In this document: positions 6,852-9,311 of the stretch, one piece after another | How the letters are laid out: each line of letters begins with the position of its first letter | Position numbering within the stretch: the stretch's first letter is position 1 | Origin: Crocinitomicaceae bacterium | GTDB taxonomy: Bacteria > Bacteroidota > Bacteroidia > Flavobacteriales_G > Salibacteraceae | DNA length: 9,311 nucleotides | Reading direction: 5' to 3' | NCBI GenBank assembly: GCA_018623405.1 | Contig: JAAZVO010000088.1 | Coordinates: 1-9,311 of the forward strand | The notes under the pieces: generated by a model | Databases searched by the model: none | Seen by the model: the letters and a program-made list of their open reading frames with translations, nothing else | What the model was told of the DNA's origin: nothing | Translations under genes and position numbers: made by a program

Positions 6852-7565
6852 ATGATAAGATTAAGCGTAAACATAAATAAAGTAGCAACGCTAAGAAATG
6901 CTAGGGGAGGCAATGTGCCTGATGTTTTAAAAGTTGCTGCAGATGCAGAAAAGTTTGGAGCAGAGGGTATAACTGTGCATCCTAGGCCTGATGAAAGGCA
7001 TATAAGGTATGAAGACGTTAGAGGGCTAAAGAGTATTGTAACCACTGAGTTTAATATTGAAGGTTATCCAAATGAATCTTTTTTAAAATTGGTAGAGGAA
7101 GTAATACCACACCAAGTTACCTTAGTGCCTGACCCTCCCGATGCCTTAACTTCTAATGCAGGTTGGGACACTAAAAAACATTTCGAGTTTTTAACTGAGG
7201 TAATCGCCCAACTTAAGCGATTAAAAATTAGGACTTCCATTTTTATGGAAACTGATTTGAAATTGATTGAGGTAGCAAAAAAAATTGGTACCGATAGGAT
7301 TGAGCTTTATACTGAGCCATACGCTGCAAATTATCAGGAAAAAGAAAAAGTCGTAAAACCCTTTGTTAACGCAGCTAACTTCGCGCATGAAATAGGTTTG
7401 GGAATTAATGCTGGGCATGATTTAAGTCTTGAAAACCTTAAGTTTTTTGCGCAACAAATACCTCATTTAGCTGAGGTATCTATTGGTCATGCTTTAATAT
7501 CAGATGCTTTATACTTTGGCTTGGAAAATACAATAGCACTTTATAAAAGAGCTTTGAAAGTTTGA
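6852..7565 (+). CDS. pdxJ: Pyridoxine 5'-phosphate synthase
   Basis: Cytoplasmic TIM-barrel enzyme that condenses 1-deoxy-D-xylulose 5-phosphate with 3-amino-2-oxopropyl phosphate to form pyridoxine 5'-phosphate in the DXP-dependent vitamin B6 pathway. It is 237 aa, the normal size. The N-terminus LSVNINKVATLRNARGGN at 4-21 is the family hallmark. HPRPDERHIRYEDV at 43-56 carries the active-site residues His43, Arg45 and His50. Glu70 and His189 (in INAGHDLSLENL) match the other catalytic positions at a constant offset of two or four from E. coli PdxJ. EVSIGHALISDAL at 208-220 is the phosphate-binding end. The frame can be extended to TTG 6843, but ATG 6852 gives the family's usual start (MIRLSVNIN). 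AAGGG lies only 1 nt before the ATG, too close to be a normal ribosome-binding site. The gene is divergent from the CBS gene and followed 4 nt later by a hydrolase. Confidence 0.97.
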   Translation: MIRLSVNINKVATLRNARGGNVPDVLKVAADAEKFGAEGITVHPRPDERHIRYEDVRGLKSIVTTEFNIEGYPNESFLKLVEEVIPHQVTLVPDPPDALTSNAGWDTKKHFEFLTEVIAQLKRLKIRTSIFMETDLKLIEVAKKIGTDRIELYTEPYAANYQEKEKVVKPFVNAANFAHEIGLGINAGHDLSLENLKFFAQQIPHLAEVSIGHALISDALYFGLENTIALYKRALKV

Positions 7566-7569
7566 AATT

Positions 7570-8331
7570 ATGGAATTGAATTACAAGAAGTTGGGCCATG
7601 GGCAACCTTTAATTGTTTTACATGGCCTTATGGGAATGTTAGATAATTGGCAAACACCTGCTAAGTTCTTTTCTGATGAATACGAGGTTTATTTAGTGGA
7701 TCAACGCAATCATGGAAAATCTCCACATTCTAATGAATTTAACTACGATGTGCTAGCTGAAGACCTATATGAGTTTATCTACACCCATCATTTACATGAT
7801 GTAATTATTTTGGGCCACTCTATGGGAGGAAAATCGGCTATGAAGTTTGCTCAAAACAATCCACATTTAGTGGATAAACTTATTGTAGCAGATATTGCTC
7901 CAAAGGCTTATCCTGTGCATCACCATGAAATTTTGGAGGCACTTTGCAGTGTTGATTTAGATATTGTGAAATCACGAAAAGAGGTTGAACAACATTTAAT
8001 GAAGCGTTTAGGTATTAAAGGAGTTGTTCAATTTTTGATGAAGAACCTTCATTGGGTTCAAAAAGGAAAATTAGGATGGAAACTAAACCTTCCGGTAATT
8101 CGTGAGAACATTTCGATAATTGGCGCCGGTACTCAAGATGAAGTTTTTGACCAACCAACACTATTTATTAGAGGGGGCAAATCTAAATATATAGTTGATG
8201 ACGACATAAATTTAATCAATGAATATTTTCCGCAAGCAAAGGTGGCAACTCTTGAAAATGCGGGGCATTGGGTTCACGCAGACGACCTAGAAGGCTTTGT
8301 AAAGGCGTGTAAAGATTTTTTAGAAGACTAA
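7570..8331 (+). CDS. Alpha/beta-fold hydrolase, YbfF-like esterase
   Basis: Cytoplasmic serine hydrolase of 253 aa with no signal peptide. HGLMGMLDNW at 18-27 supplies the oxyanion hole, DQRNHGKS at 44-51 is the family strand-loop, GHSMGG at 82-87 holds nucleophile Ser84, and AGHWVHAD at 231-238 holds His233. The acid is probably Asp108 in VADIAP, as described for E. coli YbfF, where the Asp lies after strand 6 instead of strand 7. The lid region about 120-180 is helical. YbfF-like enzymes cleave short acyl esters, including acyl-CoA or malonyl-CoA-type thioesters in tests; the true substrate is unknown here. A BioH-like role in biotin synthesis is another possibility. It lies 4 nt after pdxJ and is almost certainly cotranscribed. 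Its TAA overlaps the TAG of the convergent gene. Confidence 0.9.
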   Translation: MELNYKKLGHGQPLIVLHGLMGMLDNWQTPAKFFSDEYEVYLVDQRNHGKSPHSNEFNYDVLAEDLYEFIYTHHLHDVIILGHSMGGKSAMKFAQNNPHLVDKLIVADIAPKAYPVHHHEILEALCSVDLDIVKSRKEVEQHLMKRLGIKGVVQFLMKNLHWVQKGKLGWKLNLPVIRENISIIGAGTQDEVFDQPTLFIRGGKSKYIVDDDINLINEYFPQAKVATLENAGHWVHADDLEGFVKACKDFLED

Positions 8332-9311
8332 TCGAAATCTAAGGTTAGTTTAAATCTTAATATTCTTCCATTTCCGGCATCGGCAACATAAAGAATTTCA
8401 TTTAAGTAGGCTACTCCTTTTGGTTCATTGAATTGATTTGCAGCGGTTCCCGTTCCTCCAAAAGAAGATTTAATGTAAACAGTTTCTGTTGAGCCAGGAG
8501 GTGGAATAATTCCTTCTAAACCATTGGAAGTAAACTGATATAACGAATCTGTTTCTGCATCTACCATAAAAACAAAGTTGGTTCCATCACCTGTATATGT
8601 TAATCCTTCAGGTCTTTTAAACCTAAATGGCCTTTGCATAAAATCTGTTGCTTGTGAGTAGTCTCCAACAATGGTTTGTTCAGGCTGATAGGTAATTCCA
8701 AAATCTGTTTCAACAACATTTATTCCGTTGATTTTTAATACAGCATTTTGGTCTACTGAGGTTACATAAAAGGTTCTGTCGTTGGCAACTCCAATTTGTG
8801 GTGGTTGAACTCGGGTTGTAATGGCAAAAGGTCTTTTGAAATAATCGTTGTAAGCCGCGCCACCTGAGGTAATTATAACAGGGGTAAACCTATCACCTTT
8901 TTGGTTAAACAATAATACTGCTTGGTCAGGCCCTAAAATATTTGAAGACTCTCCATTTCGAGTAACGTAAAACTCATTGGTTGCTAATACTGCAATATCA
9001 TTAAACTCTACATTAGGGTCGTTAGATGATACCACATTTCTAAAATAAAATGGATGAATTATTTTGCTAACCACTCTCGCATTATTCAACCCTAGGGTGT
9101 TGCCGTTGGTCATTCTAATACGGTAAATACAATTTAATGTATAAGAATTTGTAATAGGAGGTACTACGGTTGAATCTGTAACAATGGTAGTATCATGGGT
9201 TCCTAAAGCCAATAAATCTAACCCTCGGTCTTGTACAATTTTCTTTACACCCGGAACGCTAAATCTTCCAATTTCGGTTAAAGCTTGGTCAAAAGCAATT
9301 ATTTCTTCAGT
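8328..9311 (-). CDS. NHL-repeat beta-propeller protein, N-terminus outside the window
   Basis: The frame is open from the right edge to TAG at 8328-8330, giving 327 visible residues; the TTG at 9212 is not a real start because the frame continues upstream through it. Near the C-terminus NEPKGVAYLNEILYVADAG followed by GRILRF is a canonical NHL repeat. RPEGLTYTGDGTNFVFMVDA and DRTFYVTSVDQNAVLKING look like degenerate blades, as does FNDIAVLATNEFYVTRNG. This suggests a propeller of about six blades. Proteins of this type in Bacteroidota are usually secreted or lipoproteins, but the signal sequence is not visible here, so location is inferred. Binding partner and function are unknown. It shows no obvious link to the B6 or envelope genes. 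Confidence 0.8.
   Translation of the reverse strand, partial: TEEIIAFDQALTEIGRFSVPGVKKIVQDRGLDLLALGTHDTTIVTDSTVVPPITNSYTLNCIYRIRMTNGNTLGLNNARVVSKIIHPFYFRNVVSSNDPNVEFNDIAVLATNEFYVTRNGESSNILGPDQAVLLFNQKGDRFTPVIITSGGAAYNDYFKRPFAITTRVQPPQIGVANDRTFYVTSVDQNAVLKINGINVVETDFGITYQPEQTIVGDYSQATDFMQRPFRFKRPEGLTYTGDGTNFVFMVDAETDSLYQFTSNGLEGIIPPPGSTETVYIKSSFGGTGTAANQFNEPKGVAYLNEILYVADAGNGRILRFKLTLDFD

Noticed and set aside
6743..7045. 100-aa minus-strand open frame
   Set aside because: It crosses the divergent gap and runs antisense to the pdxJ N-terminus, which has unmistakable family motifs.
7221..7418. 65-aa minus-strand open frame
   Set aside because: Antisense inside pdxJ with no supporting signal.
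8312..8358. AAGATTT ... AAATCTT inverted repeat around the convergent stops as a bidirectional terminator
   Set aside because: The 7-bp arms contain a single G-C pair and are 33 nt apart, and no clear T-run follows. Such dyads are expected by chance in AT-rich DNA.
9210..9212. TTG at 9212 as the start of the propeller gene
   Set aside because: The same frame stays open and protein-like for 33 more codons to the window edge, so the gene is partial, not short.
1..9311. Undescribed defence, mobile or RNA system
   Set aside because: No transposase, integrase, toxin-antitoxin pair, array of repeats, tRNA or structured RNA was seen; all genes are core types packed without large gaps.

Overview
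The window looks like part of the chromosome of a member of the Bacteroidota. The evidence is AT-rich DNA, a conserved bacteroidotal gene order (CBS protein, nadK, PorG/DUF6089-type barrels, uppS, bamA), several matches to the bacteroidotal -7 promoter box TAnnTTTG, and a general lack of well-spaced Shine-Dalgarno sites. I cannot fix the genus. Coding density is near 100% and the longest gap is about 60 bp. I see no tRNA, rRNA, CRISPR array, insertion sequence or phage gene, and the base composition looks even throughout.

Layout. Positions 1-6792 hold a tightly packed minus-strand block, transcribed right to left. It starts with a two-CBS-domain protein and NAD kinase, which overlap as TAATG. 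Two tandem paralogous outer-membrane barrel proteins of the PorG/DUF6089 type follow, then undecaprenyl diphosphate synthase (uppS), and BamA, which is cut by the left edge after 864 residues. Positions 6852-8331 hold a divergent plus-strand pair: pdxJ, and 4 nt later a YbfF-like alpha/beta hydrolase. Positions 8328-9311 hold the C-terminal part of a minus-strand NHL/beta-propeller protein. Its stop codon interleaves with that of the hydrolase, and its N-terminus lies beyond the right edge.

How the genes fit together. The minus-strand block is mostly envelope biogenesis: the lipid carrier for peptidoglycan and glycan synthesis (UppS), the machine that inserts outer-membrane barrels (BamA), and two small barrels of the kind that act as the outer-membrane part of the type IX secretion motor (PorG). 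NADP supply (NadK) and a putative adenylate-sensing CBS protein sit at its head. The plus-strand pair combines vitamin B6 ring synthesis with a small esterase.

The most useful observation concerns start sites and transcription. The longest open frames of the CBS gene, the first PorG paralogue and uppS each begin at a TTG that is the end of a TAnnTTTG promoter box. The real starts therefore probably lie 10 to 30 nt downstream, the first two mRNAs may be almost leaderless, and the block probably carries internal promoters. I found no convincing undescribed system here; this is mainly core Bacteroidota housekeeping DNA.
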